In this document: piece by piece, positions 23,347-31,329 of the stretch | How the letters are laid out: every line of letters begins with the position of its first letter | Numbering within the stretch: position 1 is the stretch's first letter | Assembly (NCBI RefSeq): GCF_020171925.1 | Contig: NZ_JAIVAR010000001.1 | Location: 1,054,001-1,118,000, forward strand | Direction of reading: 5' to 3' | Origin: Rossellomorea aquimaris | GTDB taxonomy: Bacteria > Bacillota > Bacilli > Bacillales > Bacillaceae_B | Length of the DNA: 64,000 nt | Program-made: the position numbers and the translations under genes | The notes under the pieces: model-generated | The model's database searches: none | Told to the model about the DNA's origin: nothing | The model's input: the letters and a program-made list of their open reading frames with translations, nothing else

Positions 23347-24843
23347 CTAGGATGTTTTCTTTGAATCCTTGACATCTTTCTGGAACGACACAACCATACC
23401 ATACGTCATCACTAAGAGCACGATCCCGAGTGGAAGCGCGGTGATGATGGTCGCTGACTGCAGTCCGCTGTAACCTCCCGATCCCATCAGGATGGCCGCG
23501 ATCGCAGCGAGGACGATCCCCCAGCTGAACTTCACGAAGAACGGCGGGTTCAGGTTTCCGTTTGAAGTCTGCATGCCGAGTACGAACGTGGCTGAATCAG
23601 CAGACGTCACAAAGAATGTGATGATCAGGAATAACGAAATGACGGATAACACTCCGCTAAGCGGCATCAAATCGTAGACGTAGAAAAGGGCCGTTTCCAG
23701 ACTTTGTCCGGATACATTCATTCCTTTTACGACATCGAAATACAGTCCGGTCCCTCCGAACACACCGAACCACAATGCACAAACGATTGTCGGAACGATG
23801 ATGACGGCAACGATGAATTCCCTGACGGTCCGTCCCCTTGATACCCTTGCGATAAAGGTTCCAACGAACGGGGTCCAGGAGATCCACCAGGCCCAGTAGA
23901 AAATGGTCCAATCCTTCACCCACTGATTATCCTCCTGGATGAATGGAGAGAAACGCAAGCCCATACTTGGAAGTTTTTGTACATAGCTTCCGAATGTCGT
24001 CAGGAATAATTCAAGCGCAAACTGAGCTGGTCCCAATACGAGGAAGAGAAAAAACAGGATAACCGCAAGAACCATATTGGCATTACTCAGATACTTGATT
24101 CCTTTTGAAAGTCCGGATGCAGCAGATGTAATGAACAGCACGGTGGCAATCCCGATGATGATCAATTGAACGCTGAAGCTGATCGGGATATCGAGCAGGT
24201 AATTCAAGCCACTGTTTATTTGCTGTGCACCGATGCCAAGTGAAATGGCGACACCGAAAATCGTCGCGAATACCGCGATGATATCGACAATATAGCCGAT
24301 TGGACCATAAATTCGTTTACCGATGACAGGATAAAGCGTCGCACTCATGAGTCCGGGCATATCCTTCCTGAACTTATAATAAGCAAGCGCTAGCGCCACG
24401 ACGGCGTAAATTGCCCAGGCATGAAAGCCCCAATGTAAATATGTATAACGAAGGCCGACTTTCGCGGATTCGATTGTTCCCCCTTCGCCAAATGGCGGTT
24501 TCGCATAGTGTGAGACAGGCTCTGACACACCATAGAACAAGAGGCCGATTCCCATTCCGGCACTGAATAACATGGCAAACCATGTCGGTGTTGAGTATTC
24601 GGGTTTATCATCATCTTTCCCGAGTTTGATCTTCCCGTATTTACTGAACGCGAAGAACAGGGCTACCACAAAGAAGAACGTGGCGGAGAACTGATAAAAC
24701 CAACCGAACTTATCAAGGAGAATTCCTTGTATATTGCTCATGACAGAAATTAATTGATCGGGAAGGATGACTCCCCATAGGACGAATATGATTCCAATTG
24801 AGATGGATATCCAGAACATCGGTGTAAAATTCTTCAAAAACAT
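23347..24843 (-). CDS. BCCT-family betaine transporter (OpuD-like)
   Basis: This 498-residue membrane protein has twelve helices. The betaine/carnitine/choline transporter signature MGIGLLFYGVSEPVSHY (about residues 95-112) and the helix-8 region YWAWWISWTPFVGTFIARVS, with its conserved tryptophans for trimethylammonium binding, are both present. The protein imports compatible solutes with Na+ during osmotic stress. Its length matches OpuD of B. subtilis. Terminal hydrophilic tails are short, and the C-terminus (KDVKDSKKTS) could carry osmosensing charge. A single gene, it is probably osmotically controlled, though I could not identify its promoter. Confidence 0.92.
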   Translation of the reverse strand: MFLKNFTPMFWISISIGIIFVLWGVILPDQLISVMSNIQGILLDKFGWFYQFSATFFFVVALFFAFSKYGKIKLGKDDDKPEYSTPTWFAMLFSAGMGIGLLFYGVSEPVSHYAKPPFGEGGTIESAKVGLRYTYLHWGFHAWAIYAVVALALAYYKFRKDMPGLMSATLYPVIGKRIYGPIGYIVDIIAVFATIFGVAISLGIGAQQINSGLNYLLDIPISFSVQLIIIGIATVLFITSAASGLSKGIKYLSNANMVLAVILFFLFLVLGPAQFALELFLTTFGSYVQKLPSMGLRFSPFIQEDNQWVKDWTIFYWAWWISWTPFVGTFIARVSRGRTVREFIVAVIIVPTIVCALWFGVFGGTGLYFDVVKGMNVSGQSLETALFYVYDLMPLSGVLSVISLFLIITFFVTSADSATFVLGMQTSNGNLNPPFFVKFSWGIVLAAIAAILMGSGGYSGLQSATIITALPLGIVLLVMTYGMVVSFQKDVKDSKKTS

Positions 24844-25215
24844 TTCCCCTTTCCTTTTTTTACTTTTCTCTTTTTCGTCAGATTTCTCATACTATCACAA
24901 ACTTAGTAATACCCCAACCCCTTCCCAAATAAACCATTGTTCTCAGGAGGTTTTTCCCATTTGAATACACTATGAATTCCCCTTATTTTTTGAAAGCGGT
25001 ATCACCCACGATCCTTAAGGAATTGACGCTTCCTCTGATTGATCCTCTTACGAACATCCATAAGCATTTTGACTCAATTTTCAGGTATGATAAAAAAATT
25101 TCCACATCCTGCCCAAAACTTCATGTAATCTAAGTAAAAAGACAAGCTTTTACAACAATTATTGGAGGCTAAGAATCGTTCAATCAGTCAAAACGTAATA
25201 AAAGGAGGCTACGTG

Positions 25216-26400
25216 ATGCTTAAATGCCGATTTCTACCTTTTCAACTATTCATTCTTCTCGCGTTTCTCCTTACCGGCTGCAGCGATCCGAACGAGAACT
25301 CTGTCGACATGGTTTCCAAAACCGTTGACGATGACTTTACCGGGGAAGTGATATCTGTAGAGAACGCCATCGCTCTCCAGGATCAGAGCACCGCTACAGT
25401 CACTGGCTACATTGTCGGCCAGCCCGTTTCAGAATCAAAGGTCCTGATAAAGGATTTCACCAATGACTTCGCATTGGCCATTGCCGATACCGCGGATGAA
25501 TCAGACGTAAACCACATGCTATTCGTCCAAATCCCTCCAGGTTTCAGACAGCCTTTCGGACTGGAGAGTAACCCGAACTCATATGGAAAGAAGCTGACAG
25601 TTACAGGAACGTTGACGGGTTATTTTTCAAGACCCGGCCTTAAAAATGCCGAGGAATTCTCTTCGGATGAGCGTTCAGATCCCATCGAAGAGCCGGAGCT
25701 ACCCGACTCCCCTGAACTCCAAGGATATTATCAACTCGCTGAAGGTAAAACAGGAGCGGACTTGAAAGACGCGCTGCATGAAATCATCGATGACCATCAC
25801 GAACTCACATATAAAGCGGTATGGGATGCGTTAAAAAAGACAGATGAAGACCCGGATAACCCTGCGAACGTCATCCTTCTGTATACAGGGCGTTCTCAGT
25901 CAAAATCGTTGTTTGGGGGAAATAAAGATGATTGGAATCGTGAACATGTGTGGGCGAAATCACATGGTGAATTCGGTACCTCGCCGGGGCCCGGAACCGA
26001 TTTACATCATCTGAGGCCAACCGATGTTACGGTCAACTCATCGAGGAGCAACCTTGACTTTGACGAGGGCGGCACGCCTCACCCCGAAGCGCCGTCGACC
26101 TTCTACGATAAAGATTCCTGGGAACCTCGTGACAGCATCAAAGGGGACGTGGCACGCATGCTCTTCTATATGGATGTCCGTTATGAAGGGGGAGGCGATG
26201 AACCGGACTTGGAGTTGAATGATCGAGTGGAAAACAATAAAAAACCCCTACACGGAAAACGTTCCGTCCTTCTCAAATGGAACAAAGAGGATCCTGTCGA
26301 TGAAATTGAAAAAAGAAGGAATGAAATCATCTATGAACAGTATCAAGGGAACCGGAATCCATTCATCGACCATCCGGAATGGGCTGAACTCATCTGGTGA
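25216..26400 (+). CDS. Secreted lipoprotein endonuclease I (ribonuclease YurI/Bsn-like)
   Basis: This 394-residue lipoprotein has a signal peptide with lipobox LLTGC (residues 18-22). An OB-like domain (about 50-155: TVTGYIVGQPVSESKVLIKD) leads to an endonuclease I catalytic domain at about 235-330 (DWNREHVWAKSHGEFG then DLHHLRPTDVTVNSSRSNLD), with the H-N-H-like His and Asn pattern. Such enzymes degrade extracellular RNA or DNA, giving the cell nucleotides. The ATG at 25216 follows GGAGGCTACGTG; an upstream TTG start at 25162 is less likely. The stretch 24844-25215 upstream holds no other gene that I can support. Confidence 0.9.
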   Translation: MLKCRFLPFQLFILLAFLLTGCSDPNENSVDMVSKTVDDDFTGEVISVENAIALQDQSTATVTGYIVGQPVSESKVLIKDFTNDFALAIADTADESDVNHMLFVQIPPGFRQPFGLESNPNSYGKKLTVTGTLTGYFSRPGLKNAEEFSSDERSDPIEEPELPDSPELQGYYQLAEGKTGADLKDALHEIIDDHHELTYKAVWDALKKTDEDPDNPANVILLYTGRSQSKSLFGGNKDDWNREHVWAKSHGEFGTSPGPGTDLHHLRPTDVTVNSSRSNLDFDEGGTPHPEAPSTFYDKDSWEPRDSIKGDVARMLFYMDVRYEGGGDEPDLELNDRVENNKKPLHGKRSVLLKWNKEDPVDEIEKRRNEIIYEQYQGNRNPFIDHPEWAELIW

Positions 26401-26461
26401 TGGACGTAAGGTTCCAGCGACATAGATTTACATGGGTCACATTCAATAATGAAAAAAGAGC

Positions 26462-26490
26462 GTATAATCCCTCCGTACTCGGGCATCTTA
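26462..26490 (+). promoter_or_regulatory. Sigma-G/F-type promoter of the small Q/N-rich gene
   Basis: GTATA (fits GNATR) at 26462-26466 and CATCTTA (fits CATNNTA) at 26484-26490 are 17 bases apart, as at the SASP gene (2863-2892). This points to forespore expression. Confidence 0.72.
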
Positions 26491-26512
26491 TATCTTGACG
26501 GAGGTGATAACC

Positions 26513-26638
26513 ATGACAAACAACAACAACAAAAAGCCACAACAACAAAAAAATGAAGCAGAATTCGCGCAAGAGCAAAACGCTGCTCAAAAAGCTCGTA
26601 AAGCTGCTCAACAGCAACAAAACCAAAACAACAAATAA
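26513..26638 (+). CDS. Small Q/N-rich, gamma-SASP-like protein (41 residues)
   Basis: The 42-codon frame follows GACGGAGGTGATAACC and encodes MTNNNNKKPQQQKNEAEFAQ followed by EQNAAQKARKAAQQQQNQNN and a final K. The composition (Q, N, A, K) and the block EAEFAQEQNAAQKA resemble the TEFASETSAQ...EANKAKA part of the gamma SASP at 2641. A sigma-G-like promoter lies just upstream and a terminator follows at 26668. I infer that it is a second, shortened gamma-type spore storage protein. It could instead be another small forespore protein. Confidence 0.62.
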   Translation: MTNNNNKKPQQQKNEAEFAQEQNAAQKARKAAQQQQNQNNK

Positions 26639-26667
26639 TCCAACATAGACAAACAAGCTCTATACTT

Positions 26668-26706
26668 AAAGAAAGAAGAGACCAAAAATCGGTCTCTTCT
26701 TTCTTT
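26668..26706. terminator. Bidirectional terminator
   Basis: AAAGAAAGAAGAGACC / GGTCTCTTCTTTCTTT forms a 16-bp stem around loop AAAAATC. It lies between the small spore gene (plus) and the membrane protein gene at 26709 (minus), so it serves both. Confidence 0.88.
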
Positions 26707-26708
26707 CG

Positions 26709-26942
26709 TTATGAATGCTTCCGTTTACCTTCACCCTCCGCCTTTTTAAAAGGCTTATAGGCAACCAATACGGCCGCTGCCGCAGCAACCACATTGATAA
26801 GCGTGCCTATCATTGGATGACCGGTGAAACCGCCTTCTTCATAAAATGAGGTCAAGATCAAGCCTGTTATGATACTAAGAAGAATGCTAATCCCGACAAA
26901 CACACCTGCGAAAATAAAAAACGGCTTAACATATTTCCACAC
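26709..26942 (-). CDS. Two-helix small membrane protein, unknown
   Basis: This 77-residue protein has two hydrophobic helices (about residues 7-29, VKPFFIFAGVFVGISILLSI, and 44-62, LINVVAAAAAVLVAYKPF) separated by an acidic/glycine loop (YEEGGFTGHPM). The tail is very basic (KPFKKAEGEGKRKHS), which suggests cytoplasmic orientation. Function is unknown and I do not recognise a family. The start is preceded by GAGGTGAAGG, and the unit stands alone. Confidence 0.65.
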   Translation of the reverse strand: MWKYVKPFFIFAGVFVGISILLSIITGLILTSFYEEGGFTGHPMIGTLINVVAAAAAVLVAYKPFKKAEGEGKRKHS

Positions 26943-27012
26943 AATCCTTCACCTCGACTATTTCTTGTGATTAAAGAATTTGATCTATTATCAAAAAAGA
27001 CAACATCAAAAA

Positions 27013-27042
27013 AAACAGAGTACGTATGTCGCACCCTGTTTT
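27013..27042 (-). terminator. Terminator after the cold-shock gene
   Basis: AAAACAGAGT pairs with ACCCTGTTTT (one mismatch) over a 10-base loop. On the minus strand it runs into a long T-stretch just after the csp stop. Confidence 0.7.
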
Positions 27043-27058
27043 GAAGTTTGCTATTTAA

Positions 27059-27256
27059 TTACTTTTGAACGTTAGCAGCTTGTGGTCCACGAGCGCCTTC
27101 AACGATTTCAAATGTAACGTCTTGACCTTCTTCTAATGTTTTGTAGCCTTCGCCTTGGATTGCAGAGAAGTGAACAAATACATCGTCTTGACCTTCAACT
27201 TCGATGAAACCGAAACCTTTTTCTGCATTGAACCATTTAACTTTACCTTGTAGCAT
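27059..27256 (-). CDS. cspB: Cold shock protein CspB-like
   Basis: This 65-residue single cold-shock domain has the RNA-binding motifs RNP1-like [10 protein letters not shown] (residues 13-22) and RNP2-like [10 protein letters not shown] (about 26-35). Close similarity to B. subtilis CspB is visible ([19 protein letters not shown]). These RNA chaperones bind single-stranded RNA and DNA and are induced by cold. A promoter at 27374-27402 gives a leader of about 110 bases, typical of cold-shock mRNAs. The start ATG follows AGGAGGTACATGTTTT. Confidence 0.96.
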   Translation of the reverse strand: MLQGKVKWFNAEKGFGFIEVEGQDDVFVHFSAIQGEGYKTLEEGQDVTFEIVEGARGPQAANVQK

Positions 27257-27373
27257 AAAACATGTACCTCCTAGTGCAGTTGCACATAAAAAAATTTATA
27301 TTCTTCTTCGATTAAGCATCAAGACGAATGTTCTTCTATCAAATGAATTAACCGAACAAAAATAATTATCTAT

Positions 27374-27402
27374 ACTATACCAGACTGTTTCTTAAAACTC
27401 AA
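27374..27402 (-). promoter_or_regulatory. Sigma-A-type promoter and long leader of cspB
   Basis: On the minus strand, TTGAGT (27397-27402) and TATAGT (27374-27379) are 17 bases apart. The transcript would have a leader of about 110 nucleotides before the ATG at 27256. Long leaders are a common site of cold-dependent control in csp genes. Confidence 0.7.
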
Positions 27403-27435
27403 GAAAAGGAAAAAAAATAGGTCGAACTGCTGGGT

Positions 27436-27987
27436 TTATTTCACATTTTCTTGTTCAAGTGTTTTCGCATGGAGCTTTTTGATCATTCGGATCTGTCCGC
27501 GATGATTGATCTCATCTTCAAAGACATGGAACCATTTGAAGAAGTTATTCCCCTTCTCTCCGTACCACCAATCCGTTTCTTCGTATAGCCAATCCTCAGG
27601 TAGTTCACGGAAATGGCTGATTGTTTTGCTACGGGTTTCACTCAATGTGTCGAGATATTCCGTCACTTCTTTGCCTTTGATCACTTCACCCGCTTTTCCG
27701 AGACTTAGTGCCGGCTCCAGTGTATCTGCATAGCTCTCGACCTCATCATCGCTCATATCCTCAAACGTCAGTGCCTGATAAATCTTTTCCACCGCATCGA
27801 AATGAGCCAGAAGCATCCCGATCGAGTTTGCTTCGTCATGAATCCTATAATCGAGTTCTTCCACCGATAACCCTTGTACTTCTTGGAGCGTTGTGTGCCT
27901 TGCGTAATCCATCATCGACACAAGAAGTGAAAAATCTTTCTTTAGTCCATTCTTTTCCTTGATCAGAAAAATTGAATTCTGTTCCAT
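27436..27987 (-). CDS. DinB-family protein
   Basis: This 183-residue protein is made of four long amphipathic helices, as in DinB-like putative metal-dependent hydrolases (YfiT-type). The N-terminal helix contains LSVEELDYRIHDEANSIGML and the later part WFHVFEDEINHRGQIRMIKK, in which the conserved histidine of the metal triad lies (E/D and H residues of INHRGQI). A role in metal binding or thiol transfer is typical of the family. Partners are unknown. It is transcribed leftward on its own. Confidence 0.82.
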   Translation of the reverse strand: MEQNSIFLIKEKNGLKKDFSLLVSMMDYARHTTLQEVQGLSVEELDYRIHDEANSIGMLLAHFDAVEKIYQALTFEDMSDDEVESYADTLEPALSLGKAGEVIKGKEVTEYLDTLSETRSKTISHFRELPEDWLYEETDWWYGEKGNNFFKWFHVFEDEINHRGQIRMIKKLHAKTLEQENVK

Positions 27988-28158
27988 TCGAAAGTCCCCT
28001 TTCTTCTATCCACCTCTTACTATTAGATAAATAATACCCAATTCCTTTCTCTAAACGATTATTCAGAATAGTAAGAATAAAGAGTGTGGAATGGAGAGCC
28101 AATCCGCCCCTTGACCGTATGATATGATAGAGACACTAGAAACCATGGAGGGGATAGA

Positions 28159-28410
28159 ATGAGCTACACCAAACTACCGAAAGAAGCGAAAGACGAGATG
28201 ATCCAAAGGATCCAGACATTTCATTACGAACAGACTGGTGATGAAATAGGGGATCTTGGTGCTGAAAATTGGCTCGACTTCTTTTTGAAGGAGATCGGCC
28301 CTTTCTTATATAACCAAGGCATAGAAGATTCCAAGCAGGTATTGATGGATAAGATGCTCCTTATGGAGGATGACTTATACGCGTTGAAGCGGCCAATCGA
28401 CAGAAGATAA
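28159..28410 (+). CDS. DUF2164 family protein
   Basis: This 83-residue protein has the DUF2164 pattern, in which two helices are joined by an acidic Gly loop: MIQRIQTFHYEQTGDEIGDL then NWLDFFLKEIGPFLYNQGIE. The family is small and cytoplasmic, with no assigned function. A good ribosome binding site (GGAGGGGATAGA) precedes the ATG. The gene ends just before the bidirectional terminator at 28422-28453. Confidence 0.85.
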   Translation: MSYTKLPKEAKDEMIQRIQTFHYEQTGDEIGDLGAENWLDFFLKEIGPFLYNQGIEDSKQVLMDKMLLMEDDLYALKRPIDRR

Positions 28411-28421
28411 CGGTCGGAAAT

Positions 28422-28453
28422 AAGAAAAGTAGAGCAATGGCTCTACTTTTCTT
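28422..28453. terminator. Bidirectional terminator
   Basis: AAGAAAAGTAGAGC / GCTCTACTTTTCTT forms a perfect 14-bp stem around AATG. It lies between the DUF2164 gene (plus) and the lipoprotein gene (minus), whose stop codon lies inside the right arm. Confidence 0.88.
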
Positions 28454-28886
28454 CTACCTTATGGATGACCTTATCATCGATACGTCCGTTCTCGTTGATG
28501 ATTTCAATGGAAACGGCCTTTTCTTCTTTATCCTTGATAGCCTTCACCAGTTCATCGATTTTCTCAGGCTGCTTGATCTCAACCGTTTTCTGAACTTCAT
28601 ACGTTTCTGCGTTCTGAAGATCCGAGTCGCTCTTTAATTCTTCATCCGTGTAAACAAGGTCCGTCCCCAGGGCATTCCTGATCACCCCACCTTCCAAGTA
28701 AAAGCGTGCCTGAAACGTTGTATCCTTCTCAAGATTACGATCGGTCAGCTTCCCATAGAACGTCATCGTCTTCTCTTCCTTATTCACGATGACCTTCCCG
28801 TCGTTGATCATCTCTGCTGCGTTCCGATTGCATCCGGATAAGATGATGAGAACGAGCAGGGCCATGATGGTTATTCTCTTCTTCAC
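28443..28886 (-). CDS. Small lipoprotein, unknown function
   Basis: This 147-residue protein has a signal peptide and lipobox LSGC (about residues 16-19), then NRNAAEMINDGKVIVNKEEK and a beta-rich domain ending KVIHKVEEK. The mature protein would be anchored to the outer leaflet of the cell membrane. I do not recognise a family. It is a single gene with its terminator shared with the DUF2164 gene. The upstream region to 29109 shows nothing else I can support. Confidence 0.7.
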   Translation of the reverse strand: MKKRITIMALLVLIILSGCNRNAAEMINDGKVIVNKEEKTMTFYGKLTDRNLEKDTTFQARFYLEGGVIRNALGTDLVYTDEELKSDSDLQNAETYEVQKTVEIKQPEKIDELVKAIKDKEEKAVSIEIINENGRIDDKVIHKVEEK

Positions 28887-29109
28887 GATCTTTTGTCCCC
28901 CGTACTATGTATATTGATGTTCATAAGCATGCTCGGGCCAAATCTGATTCAGTGCCTTCACATGCCGACTCTACTATTTTACCATATGATTCATGTGAGC
29001 AAGGTGGATTATAATGGATTAAACGCGCATGGTATGATGCGGAAGAGAGGGCGGTCTTCTGCAAAAACACCCTCTCTGCTATGCTTTCCCCTTTTTTACA
29101 CCCACGATG

Positions 29110-29220
29110 CTACTTCACCACCAAATTCTTGGAGCGAAAACCTTTGTTGCAAACCGCTTTTAAAATGAACAATTTCTCCTGAACACTGAGCATTCTCCAT
29201 GATTTAGCACGTATGATCAT
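29110..29220 (-). CDS. 36-residue basic small protein candidate
   Basis: An ATG at 29220 is preceded by GGAGGAGAAATC, an excellent ribosome binding site at seven bases. The 37-codon frame gives MIIRAKSWRMLSVQEKLFIL followed by KAVCNKGFRSKNLVVK, a basic, partly hydrophobic peptide. No terminator or promoter is convincing, and the 500-base gap around it has no other gene. It may be real, but evidence rests mainly on the binding site. Confidence 0.35.
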   Translation of the reverse strand: MIIRAKSWRMLSVQEKLFILKAVCNKGFRSKNLVVK

Positions 29221-29399
29221 GATTTCTCCTCCAGTCATTCATTAGTTATTCATTGTTTACCTCTTTTTAAACGGCTGCAAACTAAACAAATACCGACATG
29301 AAAACAAAGAAAATGACCAACTCCGACAAAACTCATGGTTGAAAGCAGGAACAAAAGAATGATTACTGTCTACTTCAGCGGTCATTTGTAGACATTTGT

Positions 29400-30029
29400 T
29401 CAAGTTTTTTTGTTTGAAATGAGTCCGATGAAGTGATGAAGGATCCTGGCGGTCAATCCCCATATCACTTTGTCGTTATAATAATAAAAATGTTCTTTCA
29501 TATTCCGGGCCTGAAAGTCATAATTCTCTCCACCTGGAATGCTTTCATAAGGAAAGTTGGCTTCCGGCTCCATCCGGAATGTAATAGTGTATAATTCCGG
29601 TTCCTTCTTTTGTAACTCTTCAAGCGGTGAAGTGAAGATTTCCTGCACTTCTGCTTCATTCGGCTTCAAGTCTTGTACATCTACACACAATTTACCGACG
29701 AAAGGATAGATGATCGTCCCGAATGGGGATACGAGGTAGTCAAGTGGATGGATATCCGAGATTTGACTATGTCGGATCCCAAGTTCCTCCGAGGTCTCAC
29801 GAATGGCGGCTGCCTCTGCATCCTTATCCTTCGGGTCGATCCTGCCACCCGGAAAGCAGATTTCACCTGGTTGTCTCCTCATGTTATGCGACCGAACTTC
29901 AAAAAGGATATGTGTCTCGCCATTCACTTCGATCAATGGGACAAAAATGGCGAATTCGCTGAACTCTTCGCTGCCAAGGACTTTCGGGGTCCGTCCCCTG
30001 ACCCGGTGCATGATCTCATCTGCATTCAT
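29400..30029 (-). CDS. CoA pyrophosphatase / NUDIX hydrolase
   Basis: This 209-residue protein has a Nudix box at about residues 62-84: GGRIDPKDKDAEAAAIRETS then EELGIRHSQIS. The preceding LFEVRSHNMRRQPGEICFPG holds the conserved extra motif found in CoA-pyrophosphatase Nudix enzymes (NudL type: Q-P-G-E-I-x-F-P-G). These hydrolyse CoA or other ADP-linked substrates. The start ATG follows GGGGGTGGAGGA. Upstream and downstream neighbours are not functionally related. Confidence 0.88.
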   Translation of the reverse strand: MNADEIMHRVRGRTPKVLGSEEFSEFAIFVPLIEVNGETHILFEVRSHNMRRQPGEICFPGGRIDPKDKDAEAAAIRETSEELGIRHSQISDIHPLDYLVSPFGTIIYPFVGKLCVDVQDLKPNEAEVQEIFTSPLEELQKKEPELYTITFRMEPEANFPYESIPGGENYDFQARNMKEHFYYYNDKVIWGLTARILHHFIGLISNKKT

Positions 30030-30102
30030 TCCTCCACCCCCTCTTCACTATCTTTCCATTATAATATGAAGCGTGTAGGTGACCAAATGATACGTTTTTG
30101 TA

Positions 30103-31089
30103 TTACCTGAAGGAATACGGATCTTCCCCGTTCTCCCATTTTTGCGCTCCGTCATCTTCTAGAATCCCAAGTGTCGCATCAGAGATATCGGGATCGGATG
30201 TCAAATGATCGTGGATTTCAAATTTAATATCATCCGCTTGGGATAATTGAAGCCCCTTTTTCAGCTCCAAGTAGGCCTCGACATGGTAGTACCTTCCTTC
30301 CTGGATGATCCTCATTTTATAAATATCCACGACCATTTCATGTTGAAGGATCATGTTCGCCACTTTGTCTTCCACATCTTTCGGGGCAGCGACACCGATC
30401 AACCCGATCATATTGTCATACCCGACCCTGAACGCAACGAAGATCATCAAGCAGCCGATGATGATTGTGACAACCCCGTCAAGAAGGTCAAAAGCCGTGA
30501 AATAGGATACGGTGACGGCCACGAGGGCAAGTAAAGCACCACTTACGGCGACGACATCTTCATAAAAGACTAGTCGAGTGGGAGGGGACGCCTTTGTTAC
30601 GTTTGTGAACGCACCCGGGATGATGCCAATCCCTTTCCTGACATCCCTCGATTCTTCCCCGATTTCCTTCATGACCTTCAAAAGGATCGCTCCGTCAATG
30701 ATAATATTCAACAGTAAGATACAGAGATTGAGCACTATCCCTTTCACTTCGGCAGGATGATTGATTAAGTGAAACCCTTCCTTGATCGTTTCATATGCCA
30801 TGATCGACACCACGATGACGGCGATCATACAGAACAGATTAATGACCCTTCCGAACCCTGTCGGGAATTTTTCCGTCGGCTCCTTTTCAGACAATACGCT
30901 TCCGATAAAGACAAATCCTTGATTGACTGAGTCTGCCAATGAGTGCATGGCTGATGCAAACATCGCCCCGCTTCCACTGAAGATGAAAGCCACTCCCTTC
31001 GCAATGGCGAGAATACTGTTCCCGATCATCGCATATAAAGAAGATTTATTCCCCTTCTTCACCAATTCCCAAATCGATTGCTGACTCAT
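30103..31089 (-). CDS. Cation diffusion facilitator (CDF) family transporter
   Basis: This protein of about 328 residues has six helices (FIFSGSGAMFASAMHSLADS, then VNQGFVFIGSVLSEKEP) and a cytoplasmic C-terminal domain (from about 220, RVGYDNMIGLIGVAAPKDVE). The HSLAD motif in helix 2 provides the H-x3-D half of the metal site; the matching helix-5 site is less clear in sequence. CDF members export Zn, Mn, Co or Fe in exchange for protons. The start at 31089 follows AAGAAGGGGGTTGTGGT. Metal specificity cannot be decided. Confidence 0.87.
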   Translation of the reverse strand: MSQQSIWELVKKGNKSSLYAMIGNSILAIAKGVAFIFSGSGAMFASAMHSLADSVNQGFVFIGSVLSEKEPTEKFPTGFGRVINLFCMIAVIVVSIMAYETIKEGFHLINHPAEVKGIVLNLCILLLNIIIDGAILLKVMKEIGEESRDVRKGIGIIPGAFTNVTKASPPTRLVFYEDVVAVSGALLALVAVTVSYFTAFDLLDGVVTIIIGCLMIFVAFRVGYDNMIGLIGVAAPKDVEDKVANMILQHEMVVDIYKMRIIQEGRYYHVEAYLELKKGLQLSQADDIKFEIHDHLTSDPDISDATLGILEDDGAQKWENGEDPYSFR

Positions 31090-31247
31090 ACCACAACCCC
31101 CTTCTTTCATTCATTTCTGAAATATTCTGCTTTGGCAAGACCGGGACCATTCTAGGATCAGGCAAGATCCGAAAGGCGACCGATGACGCATGCCGAGAAG
31201 CACGTTACCATTTACTATCCCTCTAAACCATAAGTTTCATTACAAGA

Positions 31248-31276
31248 TTGACGAACCATTCACGCTTTCTTATACT
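31248..31276 (+). promoter_or_regulatory. Sigma-A promoter of the DUF3900 gene
   Basis: TTGACG (31248-31253) and TATACT (31271-31276) are separated by exactly 17 bases. The expected start falls about 45 bases upstream of the coding start at 31330. Confidence 0.7.
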
Positions 31277-31329
31277 GAAAAAACAGAACCATTCTAAAAA
31301 AATCATTCCCAATGAAATGGAGTCGGAAT

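Noticed and set aside
28893-29168. 91-codon plus-strand frame
   Set aside because: No binding site; codon use unlike neighbours; overlaps a better small frame on the other strand.
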